Shown here: positions 52,423 through 61,291 of the stretch, one piece after another | How the letters are laid out: each line of letters starts with the position of its first letter | Numbering within the stretch: position 1 is the first letter of the stretch | Origin: Chitinophaga costaii | GTDB taxonomy: Bacteria > Bacteroidota > Bacteroidia > Chitinophagales > Chitinophagaceae | Assembly: GCF_900094705.1 (NCBI RefSeq) | Contig: NZ_FMAR01000010.1 | Coordinates: forward strand, 123,030 to 187,029 | Reading direction: 5' to 3' | Length of the DNA stretch: 64,000 bases | Program-made: the position numbers and the translations under genes | Notes under the pieces: generated by a model | Databases searched by the model: none | What the model was told of the DNA's origin: nothing | Seen by the model: only the letters and a program-made list of their open reading frames with translations

Positions 52423-52694
52423 GTGCCTATTGTATCCATTTTAGCGATAGAGCGCATACATTCCGCACCCATAAAATGCAGCGCTGCTGCCGGTTTGCAG
52501 CCACCCTTCTTAATTTTCCACCTGGCCCACAAGCCCTTGGTTGCCGCCAACAAGTTCCCATCATCCGTAGCGATAGCAATACGTTCACAGAGGTTACAAC
52601 CCGGCATGGCACCAGGATCTGACAAAAAATATAACATGAACTTCCCGATTAACTACGCCCTACCGCACCACCGGCTTTCCCATTTTTCACTCAT

Positions 52695-54197
52695 ATGCTG
52701 CTCTTTATGCAAAAAGTTATCAAACAGGTGGGCCGAAAATACCTGACCATCGCACTGCTGGCCGGCATTGCACAGTTTTTTTTGTTCAAAAAGTTATATC
52801 CATTTCCGGATTTCATTTCAGACTCCTACAGTTACATTGCCACTAACCTGTATCATATGCAGGTGAACCTGTGGCCTGTAGGATACTCCCTATTCCTGAA
52901 TCTTATCCATCACATCACCCCCTCCCATTACTTCCTGGTGTTTTGCCAGTTCCTGATCCTGCAAGGGGCCTTCCTATATTTTTTCTACACAGTGTTGTAT
53001 TTGTATGCACTGCATAGGACGAATAAGATACTGCTATTCCTCTTTTTGTTCTTCAACCCCGCCTTTTTTTATCTTTCCAATTGCGTACTAAGCGACGCTA
53101 TTTTCTGCGCCCTCAGTATCGTTTTATTTTCGCAATACCTTTGGATGTATCATAAGCCTACACGGAGAAATCTTATTATACAAGCAGTAATTATTGGGCT
53201 AGCATTTACCATCCGTTACACGGCCATTTATTATCCCATCGTAAGCATAGGTGCAATGCTCCTCTCCGGCTACCGGCTGCCACTAAAGCTTATTGGGATG
53301 GCGCTTCCCTGGTTTTTCATTTTACCATTTATCAAATACACGGAGCAAAAAACAAAGGAACTGACCGGCACGGCGGAGTTCTCCGTGTTCGGGGGATGGC
53401 AACTCGCCAATAATGCCTTGTACATGTACGGTCACATTGTGGTAGACAGTGCCCGCCTGCCCGCCAATCTGCGCGACCTGGATAAAGCTGCCAAAGAATA
53501 TTTTAGCAGCACCCCGCCCACCGAAGACGACCTGACGGCAATACAGGGCACCTATTTCATTAAAAAGCGGGATGCTATTTTAAAGCCTTACATGCAGTCG
53601 CATAGCCAATTTACCGGCAGTGCTGTAAGCCAATTCCAGGCATGGGGAGCGGTTTCGCCCACGTACAATCAATATGGGCGTTACCTTATCACCCACTACC
53701 CGGTAGAATTTGCCCGGTACTACCTTTGGCTGAATACAAAAAATTATTTCGTGCCTTACCTGGAAAAATACAGTAACTATAACTTAGGCCAGCCCACCAT
53801 GGCCGATATTGCAGCCGAATGGTTTGCGCTGGACAGCCCCAACGTGTGCAAAGTGCCACATACTGCTTCGCAGGTATGGGTGTTTATTTTTTACCCCATC
53901 GTTTTCATGATCCTCAATATTTATTTTACCATTTGCCTGGTGGATGTATTGATCTCCGGGAGACTTAAACAGTGGCGGAGTTTTAGCATAACCACCCTAT
54001 TGCTGGCAGCATTTTTCCTGCTGGTGAATTTTGGCTTCAGCGTGTTTGCCACACCGGTGGTGATGCGGTATCAGTTAGTCCCCATGACTATTTTATTCTT
54101 CTTTTCATTGTACATGACCCAGTTTATTTCCAACAAGCCAATAAGTGCATCTTCCCAACCTGCTATGAGGCCGGTACATCCCCCCCTTCAACAGTAA
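52695..54197 (+). CDS. Polytopic membrane protein, GT39/PMT-like glycosyltransferase candidate
   Basis: 500 residues (internal start at 52707 possible). About 10-12 membrane helices. The first periplasmic loop carries the acidic motif FPDFISDSYSYIATNLY, as in C-type (GT39/GT83-like) glycosyltransferases that use polyprenyl-phosphate sugars. A large soluble loop (about 225-375) contains YFIKKRDAILKPYMQSHSQF. The C-terminal tail is Pro/Ser-rich. The GT2 gene downstream could make the lipid-linked sugar donor that such an enzyme uses (inference from order). Acceptor unknown. Confidence 0.65.
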   Translation: MLLFMQKVIKQVGRKYLTIALLAGIAQFFLFKKLYPFPDFISDSYSYIATNLYHMQVNLWPVGYSLFLNLIHHITPSHYFLVFCQFLILQGAFLYFFYTVLYLYALHRTNKILLFLFLFFNPAFFYLSNCVLSDAIFCALSIVLFSQYLWMYHKPTRRNLIIQAVIIGLAFTIRYTAIYYPIVSIGAMLLSGYRLPLKLIGMALPWFFILPFIKYTEQKTKELTGTAEFSVFGGWQLANNALYMYGHIVVDSARLPANLRDLDKAAKEYFSSTPPTEDDLTAIQGTYFIKKRDAILKPYMQSHSQFTGSAVSQFQAWGAVSPTYNQYGRYLITHYPVEFARYYLWLNTKNYFVPYLEKYSNYNLGQPTMADIAAEWFALDSPNVCKVPHTASQVWVFIFYPIVFMILNIYFTICLVDVLISGRLKQWRSFSITTLLLAAFFLLVNFGFSVFATPVVMRYQLVPMTILFFFSLYMTQFISNKPISASSQPAMRPVHPPLQQ

Positions 54198-54405
54198 AAA
54201 TAGCGCTCCCATTTTTTTGCCAGTTAACTACCATGGGGCGGTAACTCGGGATATCATTTTTAGCGGTCTGTTCATTTCCCCCTGCCTGGTTTTCCGGGCG
54301 GGAACGATCAAAATCATAGGCTCCGCTCCCAAATACATAACCCTTTTATCATCTCTAACAGCCTGCTTTAATTCTACTGCGCCGTTACTATCACTGAACC
54401 TGCAT
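54163..54405 (-). pseudogene. Decayed small gene with two frameshifts
   Basis: On the minus strand one frame reads RFSDSNGAVELKQAVRDDK. After the run AAAA at 54347-54344 the next frame continues GYVFGSGAYDFDRSRPENQA, GGNEQTAKNDIPSYRPMVVN and WQKNGSAIFTVEGGDVPAS, ending in TAG at 54163. An ATG at 54405 is one base out of frame with the first part. Restoring one base at each point gives a continuous protein of about 80 residues. The segments are clearly protein-like, but I do not recognise the family. It overlaps the end of the convergent membrane-protein gene by 35 bp. Confidence 0.5.
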
Positions 54406-54551
54406 TTTAACTAAAACGGATACGCGAAAACGCGCGCCTGCGCCCGTATTGCATACGCCTCCCGCTAACTTAGAATTAGCACAACACCATGTTTAATGAC
54501 CGTTGTGACACCCAACAATTTTATACGATTTGTGTACCCAAAACTAATTCC

Positions 54552-55400
54552 ATGATCAACGGACAAAGAGTTTTAGTAGTGCTGCCTGCTTACAATGCCG
54601 CCAAGACACTTCACCTTACCTACAAAGAAATAGACCGTAACCTGGTAGACGATGTGATCCTGGTAGATGATGCCAGCAAAGACAACACGGTGGCAGTAGC
54701 CAAAGACCTGGGCATTGCCCATATTATCTGCCATGAAAAAAACAAGGGTTACGGTGGCAACCAAAAATCCTGTTACCAAAAAGCCATTGAGCTGGGAGCA
54801 GATATCATCATCATGCTGCACCCCGATTACCAGTACACCCCGGCACTGGTAGGGCCTATGGCATCGGTTATTGCACACAACGTGTATCCGGTAGTGTTAG
54901 GCTCCCGCATTCTGGGCATGGGGGCACTGAAAGGAGGTATGCCGCTGTACAAGTATTTGTTTAACCGCCTGCTTACCATAACGCAAAACACGCTCATGCG
55001 GCAGAAACTTTCCGAATACCATACGGGTTATCGTGCTTTTCACCGCGACGTGCTGCTGTCTATCCCCTACAGCCAGAACTCCGACGATTTTGTGTTCGAC
55101 AATGAACTCCTGGCTCAGGTATTTTTTAAAGGGTATGAAGTGGCGGAGATAACCTGCCCCACTAAGTATTTTAAAGAAGCGTCTTCCATTAATTTCCGCC
55201 GGAGCATGCAGTACGGGCTGGGTGTGCTAAGTGTGAGCTGGAAATATTTTCTGCACAATACCGGCCTCAAAACATCTAAATTATTTGCCGGCATACAGCG
55301 GGAACGCAAACCGCTGTGGAATACACGGCCACAACTGGAATTAAAGGGCGACCGCCTTTCTGTGGAAAACGATACGGCAACCCGTAATATTTATTCTTAA
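54552..55400 (+). CDS. Family 2 glycosyltransferase (polyprenyl-phosphate sugar synthase-like)
   Basis: 282 residues from ATG 54552 (the longer frame from 54489 adds a Cys-rich non-conserved lead). GT-A fold: RVLVVLPAYNAAKTL, VDDVILVDDASKDNT (first Asp motif), KNKGYGGNQKSCYQKAIELGADIIIMLHPDYQYTP (DxD equivalent is HPDYQY), then LLSEYHTGYRAFHRDVL. It has no membrane helices, unlike GtrB, so it resembles dolichyl-phosphate mannose synthase-type soluble enzymes. It probably charges a polyprenyl phosphate with a sugar for the polytopic enzyme encoded upstream. A terminator follows about 100 bp later. Confidence 0.9.
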   Translation: MINGQRVLVVLPAYNAAKTLHLTYKEIDRNLVDDVILVDDASKDNTVAVAKDLGIAHIICHEKNKGYGGNQKSCYQKAIELGADIIIMLHPDYQYTPALVGPMASVIAHNVYPVVLGSRILGMGALKGGMPLYKYLFNRLLTITQNTLMRQKLSEYHTGYRAFHRDVLLSIPYSQNSDDFVFDNELLAQVFFKGYEVAEITCPTKYFKEASSINFRRSMQYGLGVLSVSWKYFLHNTGLKTSKLFAGIQRERKPLWNTRPQLELKGDRLSVENDTATRNIYS

Positions 55401-55499
55401 CGGCGTTCTATTTAATGTCTCCCGCGCTTGTTGCTGAAAGTATTCCAGTGTTTCCTTCCCCTTTATATTAAGGTGGATATAAGTCATATTTCAAATGAT

Positions 55500-55538
55500 G
55501 AATGGGCCTTTACTTAAAGAGTATGGGCCCATTCTTTT
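55500..55538 (+). terminator. Intrinsic terminator after the GT2 gene
   Basis: GAATGGGCC (55500-55508) pairs perfectly with GGCCCATTC (55526-55534) across a 17-nt loop and is followed by TTTT. It separates the GT2 gene from the convergent AraC gene. Confidence 0.65.
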
Positions 55539-55556
55539 GGTGGGCAGCCCTCAATA

Positions 55557-56633
55557 CTACCCCTTACACTCATTAAATTTCAGCCGGAAGGTTTTGGGGG
55601 TGCAGCCCTTGCGCCGTTTGAACAGTTTATTAAAGTTGGCCATATTATTAAAGCCACATTGATAGGCAATTTCAGCAATCGTTTGCTGCGACGACACCAG
55701 CAACCGGGCCACGTGTCCCAATCGTATTTCGGTGAGTTTTTCCGTAAAGGTGTACCCCGTATTGGCCTTCATAAACCGGCTAAAGGAGGCTTCCGACATA
55801 TGCGCAATCCGCGCAATGCCCGGCAATGTAATGGCAGAACCATAATGCCGGTTCATATAATCGAAGGCCAGTTCCAGCCGACGGCTATCATACTGCACCG
55901 TTTCTTTACTGAAAGAAGGTTCTGATAACAGTACATTACCCTTGGCTACTGATAGCGTATGTAGCAGCGACAAAAATTGAAGCAAAGATTCGAAACCCCT
56001 CATCCCCACCAGGGAGCGCATGCGTTCCTGCACCTGGGCCACCACCGGTGCTGCGAAGAGAATGCCCCGTTTGGCATCTTCAAACAGGCGGCGGATAGCC
56101 AGCAATTGGTCAGTACCCAGCAAGTGGGCAGAGAAAAGCTCCTTATGAAACAGCAGGGTTATTTCCTCCACTTCCGGCAGGGCGTATTCGGAGGCATCAG
56201 GGTAAGAAAGCGCCACCGGTGCGGTAATTGGCAGGCCGGCAATGCGTTGCCCCCCTTTCAAACCGGCCGGGTGGTGGCCACCCCGGATGGCAGAAGGCTG
56301 TATGGTGGCGGCAGACAGGTCAAATGCATCCGGGTTGCCCGCACGCATGCCCCCAGCCGCCCGCAACCCGGGTGGGTTATCGGAAAACCAACCATGAGGC
56401 AGGCCAGGTCCTACCAGTACCAGCTCGGCTGCACCTACCGTACCCAAGTGGTCGCCCACTATACGCTGCAAACCATTTCCTCCCAGCAACAGGGTAAGCT
56501 CCATTTCTTCATGGGTATGTAAGGGAAAAGTAAAGGCCTGCTTTTTCCGGGCTACTATTGAAAAGCATTCATTCGGTGTTAGTGACGTTACTTCCCGCAT
56601 CACTTTTTTAAACTGATAACAGTCGTTCAACAT
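55557..56633 (-). CDS. AraC-family regulator with an unusual 68-residue insertion
   Basis: 358 residues from ATG 56633; the frame is open to 56741 but adds non-conserved residues. The N-terminal cupin domain includes FPLHTHEEMELTLLLGGNGLQRIVGDH and VLVGPGLPHGWFSDN. It is followed by a Gly/Ala/Pro-rich segment (about residues 86-153, PPGLRAAGGMRAGNPDAF ... SYPDASEYALP) before the usual EITLLFHKELF. Relatives pass almost directly from one to the other. The C-terminal double HTH (about 252-358) reads ITLPGIARIAHMSEASFSRFMKANTGYTFTEKL and IAEIAYQCGFNNMANFNKLFKRRKGCTPKTFR. Target genes unknown; it is divergent from the hybrid sensor gene. Confidence 0.9.
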   Translation of the reverse strand: MLNDCYQFKKVMREVTSLTPNECFSIVARKKQAFTFPLHTHEEMELTLLLGGNGLQRIVGDHLGTVGAAELVLVGPGLPHGWFSDNPPGLRAAGGMRAGNPDAFDLSAATIQPSAIRGGHHPAGLKGGQRIAGLPITAPVALSYPDASEYALPEVEEITLLFHKELFSAHLLGTDQLLAIRRLFEDAKRGILFAAPVVAQVQERMRSLVGMRGFESLLQFLSLLHTLSVAKGNVLLSEPSFSKETVQYDSRRLELAFDYMNRHYGSAITLPGIARIAHMSEASFSRFMKANTGYTFTEKLTEIRLGHVARLLVSSQQTIAEIAYQCGFNNMANFNKLFKRRKGCTPKTFRLKFNECKG

Positions 56634-56939
56634 GGAATTAAGTTTTAAAAACGTGGCAACTCGATGACTACAGCTAACCCGGCTATTTTTTACTGATAAC
56701 GTGTAACCGGGGATGGCCCCAAACTTAAAAACAACAGCCATTTCCGGCTTGTGCTACAGTGCCGGATTCTTGAAATATAGTCCAGCCATGAAAGCAGACT
56801 TCATAGAAATTTAATATACAGTAATTTATATATACAAATATTAACAAATATTAATAAACAAACCTTAAACCGGTTCCTGCTTAGGGATATTTAATACTTT
56901 TGATACTTAATACTAATATCCACGTACTGTATAAAAAGT
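56634..56939. other. Divergent intergenic region, AraC gene to hybrid sensor
   Basis: 306 bp. The right half (56800-56940) is very AT-rich, with repeated ATTTATATA/AATATTAAC-like tracts. It contains the hybrid sensor's -7 box TACTTTTG at 56895-56902. No clear inverted repeat or second box for the AraC gene was found. Confidence 0.4.
56895..56902 (+). promoter_or_regulatory. -7 promoter box of the hybrid sensor gene (TACTTTTG)
   Basis: TACTTTTG matches TAnnTTTG and ends 37 nt before ATG 56940. The upstream 60 bp are AT-rich; no TTG is seen at -33 spacing. Confidence 0.5.
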
Positions 56940-59900
56940 ATGTTCATTTTCACCAGTTGCCGAACATTTCGTCCTCTAATAATAGTAATTGGGCTGCTCC
57001 TTTCCATCGGTACCCGGGCGCAGCAGCCCCATTATAATTTTTACAACCATAGTACCGACAACGGGCTTCTCACCAATGACTACCAGAAAATTTACTACGA
57101 TTCTTATGGTTATATCTGGCTGGCCTCTTTCGATGGGTTATTTCGCTGGGATGGTTATACACTTAAAAAATATGTACACCAGGAAAAAGATACCCTTAGC
57201 CTGAACAACAATATTGTGTATTCCATTTTCGAGGATAGCCAACGCCGGCTATGGGTAGGTACGATTGATGGCCTGAACCTCTACGATGCGGCACATGATA
57301 ACTTCCGGCGTATGCCCCTGAACGGGCGCAAGGATAAAACCCCGGTGAATGCCATCCTGGAAGACGACGCCCACCAGCTATGGCTAGGCACTTCCAATGG
57401 TATTTGCCGCTACGATGCCCTGGGCCGGCACAGCGAATGGTTTCGTGTAAAAGGCGATGACGACAATATTATTTTCTGCCTGGCCCTCGACCAGCACCAC
57501 ACTTTGTGGGCGGGTACCTATAATAAAGGGGTGATCCAGTTTAATACCGACACCCACACTTTCCGCCTTTTCCGGAACGTACCCGGCCAGCCATCTCCCC
57601 TGGCCAGCAATAAAATACAAAGTATCCTAGTAGACGATGAACAGCGCATCTGGATTGGTACCGAAGACCGGGGTGTTAATATATGGGACAATAGCGGCCG
57701 CCCTCTTGCCGCTTTCGACAACCTGTCGCATAGCAACCAGTTCACCCATTCCAATACCCGCTGCTTATACCAGGATTCCCACGGAACTATTTGGATAGGA
57801 CTTGGCCGCGAGGTGGTATGCGCGGTTAAAAAAGGTAGCCTGCAACCGGTGGCCATTACCACCCGCTCCCAAAATAATGGCCAGGAAAGACTGAATTCCA
57901 TTACCTCCATTGCAGAAGACACCTTTGGCAATATCTGGTTTGCCTCTTCGGGTTATGGCCTGTTCACCACCAATAGCCGGAAAAACGTTTTTAATAACCT
58001 ACTTACCAGCACTGCCGCCCTGCCAGGTCTGAACACCACGGTGGTAGCAGCCCTGTATGAAGACGCCCAACGCCGGCTATGGGTAGGCACTGCAGGCAGC
58101 GGTGTATTAATGCTTGATCCTGCCCGGCCAGATAATTTTAATACCACCCCCCTTTCCGGTACCCTGGCCGTAAATGATGTAAAAGGTGATACTGATGGGC
58201 TTATTTGGGTGGCCTGCTGGACCAGCGGCCTGAAAAGTTACGATCCCGCCACCGGTCGTCAATTTACTTATGTGCACGATCCTCAAGATCCCAATTCCCT
58301 GATCAATAACGACGTTAAAACAATATTGCCCGACGATAGTATTGTGTGGATTGGCACCCAGGGCGATGGGATTTCTGTATTCCATAAAAAAACGAAACAG
58401 TTTATCCACTATAAAAACAACCACACCTACCCCTTCAATATGCAGGCGCCGGGTTGGGTGAATCACTTGTTTAAAGACAGGCAACACCGGCTCTGGATCA
58501 GCAGTTACAGCGGTTTATTTCTCTATGATGGTAAAGCGATGTACGCCTACGAACATAATGAAAAGGCCAATAGTATCAACAGTAATTCGGTGAATATGGT
58601 GGCCGAAGATAACCAGGGCCGTATTTGGGTGATCACCGAGCAAGGGCTAGACCGTTTCGACGCAGCCACCCAAACATTCGTTCATCTCAACAAACAATTG
58701 TCGCTGCCAGAGTCCATGAAGTCTATCGTATGCGACGCCACTGGCAACCTGTGGATAGGCACGAATGAAGGACTCATTAAACTGAATCCCGCCACGTTGA
58801 AAGTAAGTCATTACGATAAAAACGACGGCCTTTTCGAACGCACCTTCTTTCAAAAATCTGTATGGCGGGGCCACGATGGCACCTTGTATTTTGGGGGCCC
58901 TAAAGGCCTGAGTGCATTTAATCCTGCGCGGATGGTTCCGGAGCAAACGCCCTCCTACTTCTACTTCACCGACCTTACCATCTTTGGCGACGTGCAGCAG
59001 CCCGGTCAGCCGGGATCGGCCTTACACCGAATCCTGAACCTTACCGATACGGTGACACTTACGCAAAAGCAATCCTTTTTTTCCATAGGATTTGCCGCGA
59101 TCAACTTATATGCCCCGCATAAAATAAAATACAGTTACCGGCTCGAAGGCTATTACGACGACTGGATAGAAGTAGTGGACGAACGTAAGATATCCTTTGC
59201 CCACCTGCAACCCGGCATCTATCATTTGCAGGTGCGTTACACCGATATTTATGGCGAATGGCAACCACCCCATAAATCGCTGGTTATTGAAATATTACCT
59301 TACTGGTGGCAAACGTGGTGGTTCCGCATTGCCCTCTTAGGGCTGCTCATTGCCGCCATTGCCTGCATATTCTATTGGCGGGTGTCGGCTGTAAAAAAAC
59401 GTAACCGCCTGCTTACAGAGGAAGTAAGACGGCAAACCGCCCGCCTGCGGGAAACCAATACATCGCTCATGGAGCAGCACGATAATGTAAGGTTGCAGAA
59501 AGAAAAACTGGAATCGTCGTATACGGAAATTGTGCGGCAAACAGATAAGATCTTAGTTCAGCAGCAACAGATTTCCAGTCAGAATAATGCGCTGGAGCAG
59601 GCTGTAGCCCAGTTGGAAAAACTGAATGCCTCCAAAGATTATTTTTTCTCTGTACTTGCACACGACCTCAAAAATCCGGTGGCCTCACTTAAAGAATTAT
59701 CCGGGTATCTGCAGGATCATATGGGTAAAATAGACCTGCGCACCCTGCAACAATACATCGCCAATATGCACACCTCCTCTTCGATGGTGTTTGAACTATT
59801 GGTAAATCTATTAAGCTGGTCTATGTCGCAGTCGCGCAACATACAACTGGCACCCGTAGATACCAACTTGGCCGCCATTATTCATTCCAACCTGCAATTG

Positions 59901-61187
59901 CTGCAACCCCAGTTGCGCAACAAACATATTACCGTACAAATGCAGGTAGCAGACCAGCTATGGATACACGCAGACCAGCAGATGATGGATGTAGCTATCC
60001 GCAATATTTTGTCGAACAGTGTGAAATTTACGGATTACAACGGTGAAATACGTATATCCGCCACCGTTAGTAATGACGAGGTAGCGCTCATCATTGCCGA
60101 CAATGGCATTGGCATGACGGCAGCGCAAGTGGACGCCTTATTCCATATTGACAAAACCGAAGTAAATACTGGCACCGCCGGCGAAAAGGGTACGGGGCTG
60201 GGACTGCTCATTGTACACGATTTCCTGCAAGCCAACCATGCCGGTATACAAGTGCAAAGTGAACCAGGAAAAGGAACTGCCTTTACCCTTACGCTACCCG
60301 CTGCGGCAGCACCACCTGCTTTACCACCTGTACCGGCCACCCCTGCAGAAAAAGAAATAACCGGCCAGTTCTGGCAATCACTGCCCACGGATAAATTCCT
60401 GAAAATAAAAGGTAAAAAAATACTGATCGTAGAAGACAGTAAAGAAACCCGCGACTATATGCGGCTGCTACTCTCCGACGTATTCGAAATATTTGAAGCG
60501 GCCAACGGGCAGGAGGGTTTCGACACCGCACGCGAAGCCATGCCTTCCCTCATCATCACCGACCTGCTCATGCCTGGCATGAACGGCCTGCAATTTTGCC
60601 GCGAGATAAAGTCGCATACCGCGACCAGCCACATTCCTGTGGTAATCCTCACCAGCCAGTGGCAAGAAAACATGCAGGCCAGCGGCTATGAAGCCGGCGC
60701 AGAAGCCTATCTTACCAAACCAGTAAAACCGGAAGTACTCATGCAGGTGTTACTTAACTTCCTGCAAAAACAAGACACCATTTACCAGCGCGTGCGCGAG
60801 CAAATTTTTAATGATACTCCACTGCCGCAGGATAGCAGCATGCTGACGGATGTAGACCAGCAATTTTTACAAGACCTGATTAAATTCATTGAAGAAAATA
60901 TGGCCAACCAGGAGCTGGATGCAAAACTGATCAGCAAGGCCCTGTGTGTAAGCCGTACTGTACTTTACCACAAAGTGAAATCGCTCACTGAACAAACTGT
61001 ACATGAATTCATAAAAGCCATCCGCCTGCGTAAAAGTGTTCACCTGCTATTGGAAGGGAACCTGAATATTAACCAGGTAGCGTTTGAGGTAGGCTTTAAT
61101 AGTCACTCTTATTTCGATAAGTGTTTTATTAAACAATATGGCACCGGTCCACGCGAATACATTGCCCGTAAAAAAGCCGGTCACTGA
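56940..61187 (+). CDS. Hybrid two-component system protein (one-chain sensor, kinase, receiver, AraC output)
   Basis: 1415 residues, inner membrane. Signal peptide (to about 27), then two seven-bladed beta-propellers of reg_prop repeats (repeated 'I..D..G..W.GT..GL' units, about 30-700). A Y_Y_Y domain (about 715-785: YSYRLEGYYDDWIEV) and a membrane helix (about 793-815) follow. The cytoplasmic part has a coiled coil (820-895), HisKA with His908 (SVLAHDLKNPVASLKEL), HATPase_c (DNGIGM, GEKGTGLGLLIVHDF), a receiver with Asp1208 (ITDLLMPGMNG) and an AraC HTH (about 1310-1412). Such proteins bind oligosaccharide in the periplasm and switch on nearby glycan-use genes. The GH gene 105 bp downstream is the obvious target. 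Confidence 0.97.
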   Translation: MFIFTSCRTFRPLIIVIGLLLSIGTRAQQPHYNFYNHSTDNGLLTNDYQKIYYDSYGYIWLASFDGLFRWDGYTLKKYVHQEKDTLSLNNNIVYSIFEDSQRRLWVGTIDGLNLYDAAHDNFRRMPLNGRKDKTPVNAILEDDAHQLWLGTSNGICRYDALGRHSEWFRVKGDDDNIIFCLALDQHHTLWAGTYNKGVIQFNTDTHTFRLFRNVPGQPSPLASNKIQSILVDDEQRIWIGTEDRGVNIWDNSGRPLAAFDNLSHSNQFTHSNTRCLYQDSHGTIWIGLGREVVCAVKKGSLQPVAITTRSQNNGQERLNSITSIAEDTFGNIWFASSGYGLFTTNSRKNVFNNLLTSTAALPGLNTTVVAALYEDAQRRLWVGTAGSGVLMLDPARPDNFNTTPLSGTLAVNDVKGDTDGLIWVACWTSGLKSYDPATGRQFTYVHDPQDPNSLINNDVKTILPDDSIVWIGTQGDGISVFHKKTKQFIHYKNNHTYPFNMQAPGWVNHLFKDRQHRLWISSYSGLFLYDGKAMYAYEHNEKANSINSNSVNMVAEDNQGRIWVITEQGLDRFDAATQTFVHLNKQLSLPESMKSIVCDATGNLWIGTNEGLIKLNPATLKVSHYDKNDGLFERTFFQKSVWRGHDGTLYFGGPKGLSAFNPARMVPEQTPSYFYFTDLTIFGDVQQPGQPGSALHRILNLTDTVTLTQKQSFFSIGFAAINLYAPHKIKYSYRLEGYYDDWIEVVDERKISFAHLQPGIYHLQVRYTDIYGEWQPPHKSLVIEILPYWWQTWWFRIALLGLLIAAIACIFYWRVSAVKKRNRLLTEEVRRQTARLRETNTSLMEQHDNVRLQKEKLESSYTEIVRQTDKILVQQQQISSQNNALEQAVAQLEKLNASKDYFFSVLAHDLKNPVASLKELSGYLQDHMGKIDLRTLQQYIANMHTSSSMVFELLVNLLSWSMSQSRNIQLAPVDTNLAAIIHSNLQLLQPQLRNKHITVQMQVADQLWIHADQQMMDVAIRNILSNSVKFTDYNGEIRISATVSNDEVALIIADNGIGMTAAQVDALFHIDKTEVNTGTAGEKGTGLGLLIVHDFLQANHAGIQVQSEPGKGTAFTLTLPAAAAPPALPPVPATPAEKEITGQFWQSLPTDKFLKIKGKKILIVEDSKETRDYMRLLLSDVFEIFEAANGQEGFDTAREAMPSLIITDLLMPGMNGLQFCREIKSHTATSHIPVVILTSQWQENMQASGYEAGAEAYLTKPVKPEVLMQVLLNFLQKQDTIYQRVREQIFNDTPLPQDSSMLTDVDQQFLQDLIKFIEENMANQELDAKLISKALCVSRTVLYHKVKSLTEQTVHEFIKAIRLRKSVHLLLEGNLNINQVAFEVGFNSHSYFDKCFIKQYGTGPREYIARKKAGH

Positions 61188-61215
61188 CTGCCGGCAAAAC
61201 ATCATGATTGAGCAA

Positions 61216-61252
61216 CAAAGCATCCAAATGACGGGGCATGCTTTGCTATTTT
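61216..61252 (+). terminator. Possible terminator after the hybrid sensor gene
   Basis: CAAAGCAT (61216-61223) pairs with ATGCTTTG (61238-61245) across a 14-nt loop, followed by CTATTTTTG. Moderate strength. It would separate the sensor from the glycosidase gene, giving the latter its own promoter. Confidence 0.5.
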
Positions 61253-61291
61253 TGTTGGTACATTTCCTGTATTCGTACCAATTGCTTATTC

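Noticed and set aside
52224..52637. 137-codon minus-strand frame
   Set aside because: Antisense to the SWIB gene and reads through its terminator; no recognisable domain.
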